Below are positions 20,538 to 29,972 of a stretch of DNA of 64,000 nt, one piece after another. Below the pieces are notes generated by a model. That model was not told the origin of the DNA. It searched no databases and was given only the letters and a program-made list of their open reading frames with translations. The position numbers and the translations under genes are program-made. How positions within the stretch are numbered: position 1 is the stretch's first letter; every line of letters starts with the position of its first letter. Source of the DNA: Planctomycetaceae bacterium (GTDB taxonomy: Bacteria > Planctomycetota > Planctomycetia > Pirellulales > Pirellulaceae); assembly GCA_018660825.1 (NCBI GenBank), contig JABJJO010000047.1:33566-97565 (forward strand). Direction: 5' to 3'.

Positions 20538-21278
20538 TTATGATGAGCAAGGCTTGGTGTTCTGTTGCCAGGCGGCGAGCAATTCTTCGACAATTTGGTC
20601 GATCGGGTGGTCGATATTAATTTGGGCCATCACGATAGGACCCTGACCTCGCATTCTCTTAGCATCAGCTTCCATTACATTGAGGTCGGCACTAACGGCT
20701 TCAGCCAAGTCGATTTTATTGATTACCAGTAGGTCTGATTGGGTGATCCCAGGTCCCCCTTTACGTGGCACTTTATCACCCCCGGCAACATCAATAACGT
20801 AAATCGTATAATCCGCTAGCTCGCGGCTAAAATCGGCAGCCAGATTATCTCCCCCCGACTCGACAAATAAAAGTTCCGGCGTATGTAGTTGTGAAAGTTC
20901 TTCAAGGGCAAGTAAGTTATGTGAGATATCTTCGCGAATGGCAGCATGGGGGCACCCGCCGGTCTCTACGGCGCGAATGCGGTCCGCTTGCAATGCATCG
21001 TTTCGCAAAAGGAATTCTGCATCTTCTTGTGTGAAAATATCGTTTGTGACCACAGCGAGATTATGTTTATCGCGGAGTGCCTTGCAGAGTGAAAGCAACA
21101 AGGCTGTTTTCCCACTTCCGACAGGACCACCAATACCAATAGTAAACGCTCGCTGTTGATAGTCTCGATTAGCACCCGGCAAAGCGCGTTGATCAAAGTA
21201 ACCGGGATTTTCAAGTGGTTCATGTGAGTGTGTTGCACCGTGCGAATGGTCATGGCTATGGTCGTGGTCATCATGCAT
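20538..21278 (-). CDS. ureG: urease accessory GTPase UreG with His-rich N-terminal extension
   Basis: N-term [79 protein letters not shown]. Confidence 0.95.
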   Translation of the reverse strand: MHDDHDHSHDHSHGATHSHEPLENPGYFDQRALPGANRDYQQRAFTIGIGGPVGSGKTALLLSLCKALRDKHNLAVVTNDIFTQEDAEFLLRNDALQADRIRAVETGGCPHAAIREDISHNLLALEELSQLHTPELLFVESGGDNLAADFSRELADYTIYVIDVAGGDKVPRKGGPGITQSDLLVINKIDLAEAVSADLNVMEADAKRMRGQGPIVMAQINIDHPIDQIVEELLAAWQQNTKPCSS

Positions 21279-21343
21279 GATTGTAGTGGCCTATCTGTGG
21301 AAGCTGCAATAAAAGATTGTTGTGGATTTAAGATATTCCAAGG

Positions 21344-22021
21344 CTAACTCTGAAACAGCCTTGAGTAGAGTCGGTCGTGGTTGGATTGTAAGATATCGAG
21401 GATGGGTGAGGTTTGTGCGATGTCACTCAAGCAATACGCCTCACAGTGTTTTAGCACTTGTGTAAATTCGTTGTCAAGTTGGGGCCAAATGGATTGTGCG
21501 GCTAAGGGGCCGATAATATTTAGTCGTATCGCACTGGAAATCAAATCGCGGATCATGGTGAATAGAAACAACTCCGCACCGTCGTGAAGAGAAATTCCAA
21601 GTGAGCGAGTGACATATCCGAACGTCGGGAGTAGATGCCCCCGGATCGTCTTATTGCGAACTTGCGCCCGTAATAGCTCGACGGTATCGCAGTCAAACGC
21701 TTGGCAACAAGTCGCTAGAAATGCTTGACCCTGCCGTAAGCTCGCGCGCCTAGCCACATGATTACCAAGCAGGGCGTGACATAGGTTGTCTAATTCAACG
21801 GTAGTTTGAATTTGTTGATGAGCGGCCACAAATTGTGGCAGGCTGTAATGACGACTTTGGCGAATTTGTGTGACCAATAGATCCAAAAGTTGCCCAGGCT
21901 GTTTTAATTCGCCCCATTGATAGAGTGCTTCAAGACCGCCGGAATGTGCAAATCCTCCACTTGGGAATGACGAATCGGCCAATTGGTACAGTAATCGTGT
22001 ATTAGAAGATGTTTGGGACAC
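21344..22021 (-). CDS. ureF: urease accessory protein UreF
   Basis: LLYQLADSSFPSGGFAHSGGLEALYQWGEL; C-terminal SAIRLNIIGPLAAQSI. GTG start. Confidence 0.92.
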   Translation of the reverse strand: MSQTSSNTRLLYQLADSSFPSGGFAHSGGLEALYQWGELKQPGQLLDLLVTQIRQSRHYSLPQFVAAHQQIQTTVELDNLCHALLGNHVARRASLRQGQAFLATCCQAFDCDTVELLRAQVRNKTIRGHLLPTFGYVTRSLGISLHDGAELFLFTMIRDLISSAIRLNIIGPLAAQSIWPQLDNEFTQVLKHCEAYCLSDIAQTSPILDILQSNHDRLYSRLFQS

Positions 22022-22103
22022 AGTAAACGCTCAATTCAATGAATAGCAATCGTTATAGTTTAACAAATTAAAATTTTATCACGATTCTTCCTCAATAATG
22101 TGG

Positions 22104-22148
22104 TATACGAACCAACGAAAAATCGAAACTATAATAGTGGTTCGTATA
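22104..22148. promoter_or_regulatory. perfect 11-bp inverted repeat in the divergent ureF/porin intergenic region (candidate operator)
   Basis: TATACGAACCA (22104-22114), 23-nt spacer, TGGTTCGTATA (22138-22148). Confidence 0.45.
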
Positions 22149-22320
22149 TCGCAATCAATTTGCAAGAGTTGATGGCGACAACGATTTAGTAGATGAACCG
22201 AGTGTTGCATTATCTTAGGCGATGATATTGTCTCAAACTAGATATCAATGGAATGTATTTGAAAGGGAATCAGAGATAGCGGCACTTAGCGTTATTTTTG
22301 TATTTAAATGGAGTTGTAAT

Positions 22321-23481
22321 ATGAAAAGGTTACTATTTACGGGAATGTTGTTAGCTTTAGGGATGTTTGTGTTCACGCAAACAACTCAGGCCCAAATCGA
22401 ATTTAGTGAATTTACCGGTACACGTCTTGTGACTTACACGCAAGATGATGCGAATGAAAGCACGTTCAAAGATTGGGTCGGTGAAATGAATGTTGGGGCG
22501 GGACTTCGCACAAGCATGAATTCGTCTAAACCTCAAGGTGCTGCTCGTACATATGATTTCAATCTAGATAATGTTCGTTTGTATGTTAGCAGCAGTGGTC
22601 ATGACGTGATTACTTTGGAATTCAACATGGACATAAACAACGCTCAAGGATTTGGTACTGGTGCTGAAGCAGGCGAAGCTCGTGTTCTCGATGCCATCGC
22701 AAAATTCAAGCTCAGCGATGCTGTCAATATCTGGATTGGCCGCATGTTACCTCCCAGCGATCGAAGTAATCTAAGCGGACCTTACTACTTGAATGCTTGG
22801 ACATTTCCTTGGGTTCAATTTGGATACCACAATATTTTCCAAGGTCGTGATGACGGTATTTTGGCCCATGGGAAGCTTAAGGAAGGCCGATTTGAATATG
22901 CAATTGGTGCTTTTGAAGGTAAAGATGCAGCCGCAGGAAGCAATGACAACATGATGGTTGCTGGACGGCTGAACGTTAATCTTCTTGATGTTGAAGAAGG
23001 GTATTACAACTCTAGTACATATTTTGGTTCGATGGATATCCTAACTATAGGATTTGCATTCCAAAGCCAAAATGGTACGGATGTTGCTGGTGCTGGAGAT
23101 TACGATGGGTACAGTTTTGATGTACTATACGAACGTCCAACTGAAGATGGCGGTGCTATTACCGTTGAAGGTGCATGGTACGATTTCGAAGGTACTAATT
23201 CCTCCAATGATGGTAACAGCTATTTCGTCATGGTTTCACGTATGACCGGTTCGGACATTGCAATTGGCCCAGCTTCAGGCCGAGTGATTCCTTACTATCG
23301 CCATCAAAACTTTGATCGCGATGCTGGTGCTGCAACGGATAAAATTCGTAGCAACGACTGGGGATTACACCTTGTCATGAACGGACATAATTCACGTTTT
23401 ACTCTGGAATACTCAAAATCTGAGACTGTTTCAGGTAGTTCAACAGAAGACGTTCGTTTTGGGTATCAACTACAGTTCTAA
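22321..23481 (+). CDS. outer-membrane beta-barrel porin-like protein
   Basis: Signal peptide MKRLLFTGMLLALGMFVFTQTTQAQ; alternating beta-strand pattern; C-terminal VRFGYQLQF with terminal Phe. Start 22321 preferred over 22222. Confidence 0.78.
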   Translation: MKRLLFTGMLLALGMFVFTQTTQAQIEFSEFTGTRLVTYTQDDANESTFKDWVGEMNVGAGLRTSMNSSKPQGAARTYDFNLDNVRLYVSSSGHDVITLEFNMDINNAQGFGTGAEAGEARVLDAIAKFKLSDAVNIWIGRMLPPSDRSNLSGPYYLNAWTFPWVQFGYHNIFQGRDDGILAHGKLKEGRFEYAIGAFEGKDAAAGSNDNMMVAGRLNVNLLDVEEGYYNSSTYFGSMDILTIGFAFQSQNGTDVAGAGDYDGYSFDVLYERPTEDGGAITVEGAWYDFEGTNSSNDGNSYFVMVSRMTGSDIAIGPASGRVIPYYRHQNFDRDAGAATDKIRSNDWGLHLVMNGHNSRFTLEYSKSETVSGSSTEDVRFGYQLQF

Positions 23482-23511
23482 GAGTAGTTATATTTCCCCC
23501 TTGATTCGTCA

Positions 23512-23554
23512 AAAGGGGCAGTTGCGGAGTTTTTCGCAACTGCCCTTTTTTTTT
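23512..23554 (+). terminator. rho-independent terminator after the porin gene
   Basis: GGGCAGTTGCG gagttttt CGCAACTGCCC followed by a T9 run. Confidence 0.88.
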
Positions 23555-23809
23555 GCACTAAGCTCAAGCCTTGCATGTATTCTAGGCAAAGCCGAAATCG
23601 AACAAGACTTCCGGTATTATTTTTAGGAAAAAATAAACGGCGTAAACTCTTTAATAAATGACAGTTGCATTTGTTGCAGGTCTTTTTGTCGGTGCAATTT
23701 GGCACGGTATTTGCATAATGTGTTTGTTTATACAAACGTGAAATATTATGTAGCCATTGTGTTGATGGCTTTTGTATTGATTTTATTAAATGAAAAGGCG
23801 GGAAGCGTT

Positions 23810-25120
23810 ATGTTGAAGAAGATAAATTTAATGTTGTTTGCTGGGCTAATAGCCACAGTACTTTCGGTTGGTTGTAGTAGTTCTACCACGACGGAATCAT
23901 CATCAAATGAGGTTGAGCTGGAAGATATAGCAAACCAGGGCCTGACGGAAGAGGAAGTGGGATCGGTTAAGATCGGTATCCTGCATTCCCTCAGCGGTAC
24001 GATGGCGATTTCTGAATCGTCCCTAGTCGATGCAGTTCAATTGGCAGTGGACGAGATTAATGCTGCCGGTGGTGTGCTTGGAAAGACGATCGAACCTGTT
24101 GTTGTTGACCCCGCTAGTGACTGGGACTTATTTGCAGAAAAGGCCAAAGAATTGATTGTGACGGAACAAGTGGCAGTGACTTTCGGTTGCTGGACGTCTG
24201 TAAGTCGTAAGTCAGTATTGCCTGTGTTTGAGGATGAAAATGCATTGTTGTTCTATCCCGTTCAATATGAAGGTGAAGAACAATCATTAAATGTCTTTTA
24301 TACGGCCGCTACGCCAAATCAACAGTTGATTCCAGCAGCTCAATATATGATGAGTGAAGCAGGCGGCAGCTGTAAGAAATTCTATTTGCTGGGAACAGAT
24401 TACGTATTCCCACGTACTGCCAATAAAGTACTCAAGGCATTTCTCAAGAGTGAAGGTGTTGCTGATGAAAATATCATCGAAGAATACACACCATTTCACC
24501 ATCAGGAATACCAAACCATCGTTGGTAAAATTAAGGAATTCGCTGCTAGTGGAGATGCTTGTATTCTGTCGACCATCAATGGTGACAGCAACGTACCTTT
24601 CTACAAGGAATTTGCAAACCAAGGTCTTTCTTCCGTGGATTGCCCAATCATGGCTTTCTCTGTTGCCGAAGATGAATTGCGAGCCATGGATGTACCACCA
24701 TTGGTAGGCCACTTGGCTGCTTGGAACTACTTCCAGAGTGTAGATTCTGATTCGAACGCTAAGTTCATCGCAGCGTTCAAGGCCAAGTTTGGTGCAGATC
24801 GAGTTACGGATGACCCGATTGAAGCCGCATATTTTGGCGTCTACGTCTGGGCTGCAGCAGCAGAAAAAGCTGGTAGTTTCGATGTTGATCTGGTTCGTGA
24901 AGCGGTTTACGGTATGGAATTCGACGCTCCCGGTGGTCCTAAAAGGATGCACGAGAGTAATCAACATACTTTGAAGCCTGTGTACATTGGTGAAATTCTA
25001 GAAGACGGACAATTCCGAATTGTTCATGAGAGCGATGGGTTAGTATCCCCAGATTCTTATAGCTCCTATCTGCACGCCGATGGAGATATTCCAGCACCAA
25101 CTGGTGGACCCAAAAAATAG
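23810..25120 (+). CDS. urtA: urea ABC transporter substrate-binding lipoprotein
   Basis: Lipobox-like LSVGCSSS; VKIGILHSLSGTMAISESSLVDAVQLAVDEINAAGGVLGKTIEPVVVDPASDWDLFAEKA, FGCWTSVSRKSVLPVFE, LLFYPVQYEGEE: UrtA-type. Confidence 0.92.
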   Translation: MLKKINLMLFAGLIATVLSVGCSSSTTTESSSNEVELEDIANQGLTEEEVGSVKIGILHSLSGTMAISESSLVDAVQLAVDEINAAGGVLGKTIEPVVVDPASDWDLFAEKAKELIVTEQVAVTFGCWTSVSRKSVLPVFEDENALLFYPVQYEGEEQSLNVFYTAATPNQQLIPAAQYMMSEAGGSCKKFYLLGTDYVFPRTANKVLKAFLKSEGVADENIIEEYTPFHHQEYQTIVGKIKEFAASGDACILSTINGDSNVPFYKEFANQGLSSVDCPIMAFSVAEDELRAMDVPPLVGHLAAWNYFQSVDSDSNAKFIAAFKAKFGADRVTDDPIEAAYFGVYVWAAAAEKAGSFDVDLVREAVYGMEFDAPGGPKRMHESNQHTLKPVYIGEILEDGQFRIVHESDGLVSPDSYSSYLHADGDIPAPTGGPKK

Positions 25121-25169
25121 TCGTGTAATCTTCGCAGTTCTCAAGGGTGTTCCCTTGTAATTATGGATG

Positions 25170-25217
25170 CCAAATTGGAGAATTAGGAACATGTTTTGTT
25201 CTTAATTCTCCGATTGG
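25170..25217. promoter_or_regulatory. long near-perfect intergenic hairpin between urtA and urtB, without a U-tract
   Basis: Left arm CCAAATTGGAGAATTAGGAACA, loop TGTTT, right arm TGTTCTTAATTCTCCGATTGG; about 19 contiguous pairs including two G-U. A smaller hairpin CAAGGG-tgtt-CCCTTG lies at 25142-25157. Confidence 0.65.
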
Positions 25218-25276
25218 CTATTCCCCATCACGCCACCTGGTGTAATCAAAATTCGATTAGGCGATTTCTATAGACA

Positions 25277-27655
25277 ATGACGATCATGCGGTTATTTGAA
25301 TTTCGATGTTTGCGCATTGTAGTGTTGTTTGCCTTGTCGCTGATCAGTTGCGTTCTCTGCGCTGAAGATGACAAATTGCGTGCTGTGATGAGCTTGGTCA
25401 GTGCTGACGACGCAGAAATACGTCAGCAAACGCTCAAAGAGTTATCCAATATTGAGGATCCTCGGATTCTTGGATTTTTGGAGGATTACAAGTTGGGGAG
25501 GTTGTTTAGGTTTGAGTCTCAACTGGTTCGGGGTGAAACGCAAAAGGACGAGAATTCTGTCAGCGTAATTCCGTTAGAAGATTTTCTCGATCGGACACCC
25601 GTGCTTGATGCGGCGGGACAACAACACGTTATTATCAAGCGAAATCTTAAGTCATTAATTGTTCCGCGTGCTGATCGTGGATTGTTGCAAAATGCAATTC
25701 TGATTCACACATTACGCTCTGGTAGTGTCAAACAACGCTCGGAAGCTGCTCAACGTCTGGGTACAACACGTCAATTGGAACATCTCCCGCTGTTGCAGAA
25801 GATCGTTGCTCAAGACAAAGCTGCTGAGGTTGTTTATGCTGCTCGGGAAAGCATCGGAATATTGCAACTGCAGGACTCTGCAGCGGAAAAGACCACGATT
25901 CTGAAAGCAGCTAAGGCACTAGGCGAGCTGAAAAGCCTGCGTGGCAAAGCGCGTTTGGAGCAGGAGTTAGAAAAAATTGACGATCGTCTTTTGCAGGGCG
26001 AGCTGATTGATAATGAAATTCGGCTGGCATTGCATACTGAGTATCAGGCGATTGAGCAGTATCATGAGCAAACATCGTTATTGAAAAGCCTATTTAATGG
26101 AATTAGCACCGGTTCTATCCTGATTTTGATTTCCTTGGGGTTGGCCATCGTATTCGGCCAAATGGGAGTGATAAATATGGCCCATGGAGAACTGGTGATG
26201 TTGGGAGCTTATGCAACCTACGTTATGCAATTAAGTTTCGGGCATACTCCGGATGATCCCAACAATTGGTTTTATGTGGCCGCCCTGCCGATGGCATTTA
26301 TAGTAGCAGCGACTGCGGGAATTTTGATTGAGTATTTTGTTGTCCGGCATCTCTATGCCCGCCCGCTGGAATCCTTGTTAGCGACTTGGGGAGTGGGGTT
26401 GATTTTGATTCAGTTCATACGAGCTGGATTTCCTTGGGCCGATTACGATAAGGCAGCATTTCTACCGAACTTTCTTTTGTGGGGAGGCTTTGGAGATAAT
26501 ATTGGTGTCAATGCACCGACTTGGTTAGTGGGAGCGTTTGAGCTGCAGCCAGGACTTGTGGTTCCCTACAACCGAGTGTTTATTATTGTTTTAACGATGG
26601 TCATCGTTGCCACAATTGCGTGGATGATGAAACAGACTCGATTGGGATTACGAATTCGAGCAACGGTTCAGAATCGTGAAACGGCGGCATGCTTAGGTGT
26701 AAAGACAAGGCAAGTCGATCGGATTACGTTTGCGATTGGATCAGGATTGGCTGGTATTGCCGGTTGTGCCTTAACGACGATCGCTGGGGTTACACCGGAT
26801 ATGGGACAAAACTACATTGTTGACTCTTTCTTAGTTGTCGTGACAGGTGGTGTTGGCAAACTTGCTGGGACGGTATCTGCCGGCGGGGGTATCGGCGTGG
26901 TGAATACTTGGTTGGAGACGACAACATTTGGCACAGGGCTGTTTGTAACAGGATTGTTAATGCTTGTAATTGGTAGCGTTGTTCTGATCCGCAAGGTCAG
27001 AAGTTTGAAACAGATGAGCTCTTCGCCTGCTGCTGATTCGCTGCCGTGGTGGAAGCGTTACTACCTGGAAAAGAGCGTTGTTAAAGCAGTTGTAATTTTA
27101 GGCATGGGAGTGATTCTGATGGTGGCTGTTCGCGCCACAGATACTAATAATTACTTATTTATCTACGACGAAGATGTTACCGTCGATGTTGACGATGCGT
27201 TGGTGTTGGTCGATAAGCAAGGCCGATTTCGCATATTCGATTTTATGACAGAAGAGATGCAGGAAAAGTCCGAGTTCCATGTGCCAATGGTTCTAGATCC
27301 AGCAGATTTATCGTTTCGACAACGGACGACCGATATGATCGTGCAGGCAATTAATAGTCAGAATGATTTTGCAATCAGTGCATCATCTAGTGGAACGCGA
27401 ATCGCTCTAGCAGGCGTTGCTGAGTTGAATTTTTCGGATGACATGAATTGGCTGGGTATTGCGGAAAAAGGAACAGAAGGATTTCGTGCAGTACCTCCCA
27501 AATCGACTCGAGAAATTCCTGCATCGACGCGTATCGGTGCAATTCCAGTGCGCACAATTTGGGCCAAAGTACTAATACTCGTGGTAGTCATGGTATTTAT
27601 TCAATGGCGACCGGCTGGGTTATTTCCCCCCCGTGGGAGATCCGCTGATGTCTGA
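25277..27655 (+). CDS. urtB: urea ABC transporter permease UrtB, enlarged, with an insertion before the last TM
   Basis: SLFNGISTGSILILISLGLAIVFGQMGVINMAHGELVMLGAYATYV and C-terminal VLILVVVMVFIQWRPAGLFPPRGR; 792 aa with N-terminal HEAT-like region. Confidence 0.92.
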   Translation: MTIMRLFEFRCLRIVVLFALSLISCVLCAEDDKLRAVMSLVSADDAEIRQQTLKELSNIEDPRILGFLEDYKLGRLFRFESQLVRGETQKDENSVSVIPLEDFLDRTPVLDAAGQQHVIIKRNLKSLIVPRADRGLLQNAILIHTLRSGSVKQRSEAAQRLGTTRQLEHLPLLQKIVAQDKAAEVVYAARESIGILQLQDSAAEKTTILKAAKALGELKSLRGKARLEQELEKIDDRLLQGELIDNEIRLALHTEYQAIEQYHEQTSLLKSLFNGISTGSILILISLGLAIVFGQMGVINMAHGELVMLGAYATYVMQLSFGHTPDDPNNWFYVAALPMAFIVAATAGILIEYFVVRHLYARPLESLLATWGVGLILIQFIRAGFPWADYDKAAFLPNFLLWGGFGDNIGVNAPTWLVGAFELQPGLVVPYNRVFIIVLTMVIVATIAWMMKQTRLGLRIRATVQNRETAACLGVKTRQVDRITFAIGSGLAGIAGCALTTIAGVTPDMGQNYIVDSFLVVVTGGVGKLAGTVSAGGGIGVVNTWLETTTFGTGLFVTGLLMLVIGSVVLIRKVRSLKQMSSSPAADSLPWWKRYYLEKSVVKAVVILGMGVILMVAVRATDTNNYLFIYDEDVTVDVDDALVLVDKQGRFRIFDFMTEEMQEKSEFHVPMVLDPADLSFRQRTTDMIVQAINSQNDFAISASSSGTRIALAGVAELNFSDDMNWLGIAEKGTEGFRAVPPKSTREIPASTRIGAIPVRTIWAKVLILVVVMVFIQWRPAGLFPPRGRSADV

Positions 27656-29888
27656 TTTAAATCTACTGCCAAAATCTAGTCGTGTGACGGATATGCTTGA
27701 TCGCGGCACGGCCGTCATTGATAGCAGCACGCGTGTTACCGCAGTTTTGGTGGCTTTGGTGCTGATACCATTGTTGTGGGCAAATGGAAATATCGAGATA
27801 TCGACGGTTAATATGTTTGGTCGTTATCTTTGCTTTGCGTTGGTTGCCGTTAGCCTGAATTTGTTATGGGGTTACACGGGCATGCTCTGCTTGTGCCAAT
27901 CGCTCTTTTTTGCCTTTGGCGGTTATGCGATGGGGATGTTCCTAGCGCATCATGGTGGTCCAGAAGGAATCGTGGACATTAATAATTGGAAAATGCCCGC
28001 TTGCTTGTACCAAACGTATCCAGGGCAAGTTGGCGAGTCTGAAAAGGATTGGTTAGTCCCTACTTTTTGGAAGCCCTTTTACTGGTTTAGTTCAACGGTC
28101 GTGTTGGGGTTATTACTGCCAGGATTGTTCGCAGCGATTGTTGGATTTTTTGTTTTCCGCAGTCGAGTAAAGGGCGTATTTTTTGCCATTCTCACTCAGG
28201 CTTTAACGCTCGCTGTTTGGCTCGTTTTTAACATGAACGAAACGATGCTGTGCGGAACCAATGGTCTTACGCGTTTCGAATCGGTGGGACCGTTTACTCC
28301 TGAGAATTCTGGTAGCCAATGGACATTGACGCTTGTTGTCACGGGGATATTGAGTGTGCATAGTTATATGCTGATCCGGTGGTTAACGAACACCGTCCGC
28401 GCTAGAAAATTCGCTGTTGAAAAGCACCCTCGCGCAAAAAAACTATTGTTACTGGGGCTTAGTATTGGGATGGCGCTAGCTGGGGGAATGTGGTTTACGG
28501 ATAATGTGACGCGCCAATTTGATTTATATGATCAATTGAAAGACGAACGCGTCCAATTGATTCTGTATATTGCCTCGACCGTTGCACTGCTTGATGTTTA
28601 TTTGTTCTGTCGATATTTGATTCAATCCCGTATTGGTCGAGTCCTAATCGCCGTGAGGGACAACGAACAACGCTTGCGGTTCACAGGCTACAAGCCCTAC
28701 GTATTTAAAGTATTTGTGTTTACCGTTTCCGCCATGATCGCTGGCTTGGCTGGAATGCTGTACGCACCTCAAATGGGAATTTTTACTCCGACAAACCTCG
28801 AAACAAAAGAGTCCATCTTGGTTGTCATTTGGGTTGCCGTTGGCGGTCGCGGAACGTTATCCGGACCCATCGTCGGCGCTCTGTCGGTTAACCTGCTATA
28901 CAATTGGCTTACTAGCGCAGCACCCGATACTTGGCCATTTGTGCAAGGGGCATTGTTTATCTTAGTCGTCCTGGTGATGCCCAACGGCTTAGTCAGCATT
29001 TGGTCATTTTTGATGCGAACCAAACAGCGATTAGGCCAGCCAGATATGTCGCCGTTCGATGTGACACAGCATGCCATAAAAGTAGATGATGCTGCCGATC
29101 GATTGAGTCGCATTGCAACCTTACAGCGTCATCAAACAGACTCGGAAGAAATTCAAGCGGAAATACTCAACGTTGAAAATTTGTCCGTCGTGTTTGATGG
29201 CTTTAAAGCGTTGGATATTGATAAGTTCACATTACAACATTACATGCTACAGGTAATCATTGGACCCAACGGTGCTGGTAAAACGACATTCTGTGATATT
29301 ATCAGCGGTAAAACTCGTTGTACGAGCGGTCGTTTGGAATACCAGCAGCAGGATATTACGAAGCGAGATGAAGCCGCAATAGCGAGAATGGGAATTGGGC
29401 GAAAATTTCAGACGCCGTCTCTTTTTGATAGTCTGACAGTTTACGAAAACATGGAAATTGCGTTACCGAACTGGCAAGGCTTGGGTAGAAATCTTCTCCA
29501 AGATACTTCCACGCAGGAAGACCGTCGTATATTGGAATTGCTGCATCGTGTTGGATTGAACGATCAACGTGATCGACAGGTTAAGTATTTGAGTCATGGG
29601 CAACGGCAATGGCTGGAAATCAGCATGTTGATTCTTTCTGATCCGGTATTATTACTCGTGGATGAACCCGCAGCGGGCTTGACTGATGAAGAGACTGTTT
29701 TGACGGCTGAATTGCTGCTAGAACTGCAGTCTGACCATACGATTATCGTGATCGAGCACGATATGGATTTTGTGAGATTGCTCAATTCGCCAGTTCTCGT
29801 GTTGAATGAAGGTAAAGTTATGGCGTCTGGAACTATGGCAGAAGTACAAGCAGATGAGCGCGTTGTCGAGGCGTATTTGGGTAGATAA
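27648..29888 (+). CDS. urtCD: fused urea ABC transporter permease-ATPase (UrtC-UrtD)
   Basis: UrtC-like permease (VAVSLNLLWGYTGMLCLCQSLFFAFGGYAMGMFL...AVGGRGTLSGPIVGA) continuous with an ABC ATPase (GPNGAGKTT, LSHGQRQWLEI, LLLVDEPAAGLT). ATG 27648 overlaps the urtB stop. Confidence 0.93.
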   Translation: MSDLNLLPKSSRVTDMLDRGTAVIDSSTRVTAVLVALVLIPLLWANGNIEISTVNMFGRYLCFALVAVSLNLLWGYTGMLCLCQSLFFAFGGYAMGMFLAHHGGPEGIVDINNWKMPACLYQTYPGQVGESEKDWLVPTFWKPFYWFSSTVVLGLLLPGLFAAIVGFFVFRSRVKGVFFAILTQALTLAVWLVFNMNETMLCGTNGLTRFESVGPFTPENSGSQWTLTLVVTGILSVHSYMLIRWLTNTVRARKFAVEKHPRAKKLLLLGLSIGMALAGGMWFTDNVTRQFDLYDQLKDERVQLILYIASTVALLDVYLFCRYLIQSRIGRVLIAVRDNEQRLRFTGYKPYVFKVFVFTVSAMIAGLAGMLYAPQMGIFTPTNLETKESILVVIWVAVGGRGTLSGPIVGALSVNLLYNWLTSAAPDTWPFVQGALFILVVLVMPNGLVSIWSFLMRTKQRLGQPDMSPFDVTQHAIKVDDAADRLSRIATLQRHQTDSEEIQAEILNVENLSVVFDGFKALDIDKFTLQHYMLQVIIGPNGAGKTTFCDIISGKTRCTSGRLEYQQQDITKRDEAAIARMGIGRKFQTPSLFDSLTVYENMEIALPNWQGLGRNLLQDTSTQEDRRILELLHRVGLNDQRDRQVKYLSHGQRQWLEISMLILSDPVLLLVDEPAAGLTDEETVLTAELLLELQSDHTIIVIEHDMDFVRLLNSPVLVLNEGKVMASGTMAEVQADERVVEAYLGR

Positions 29889-29972
29889 TACATTGTTATA
29901 ATTAATGTGATACAAATAGTGATTGGAGTGATTATCTAATAGGTAATCTAGAAAAAGGCAACGGTACGTGGA

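Noticed and set aside
24287-24967. 226-aa antisense ORF over urtA
   Set aside because: Long, but opposite to a clear urtA CDS and without recognisable motifs; treated as a shadow frame.
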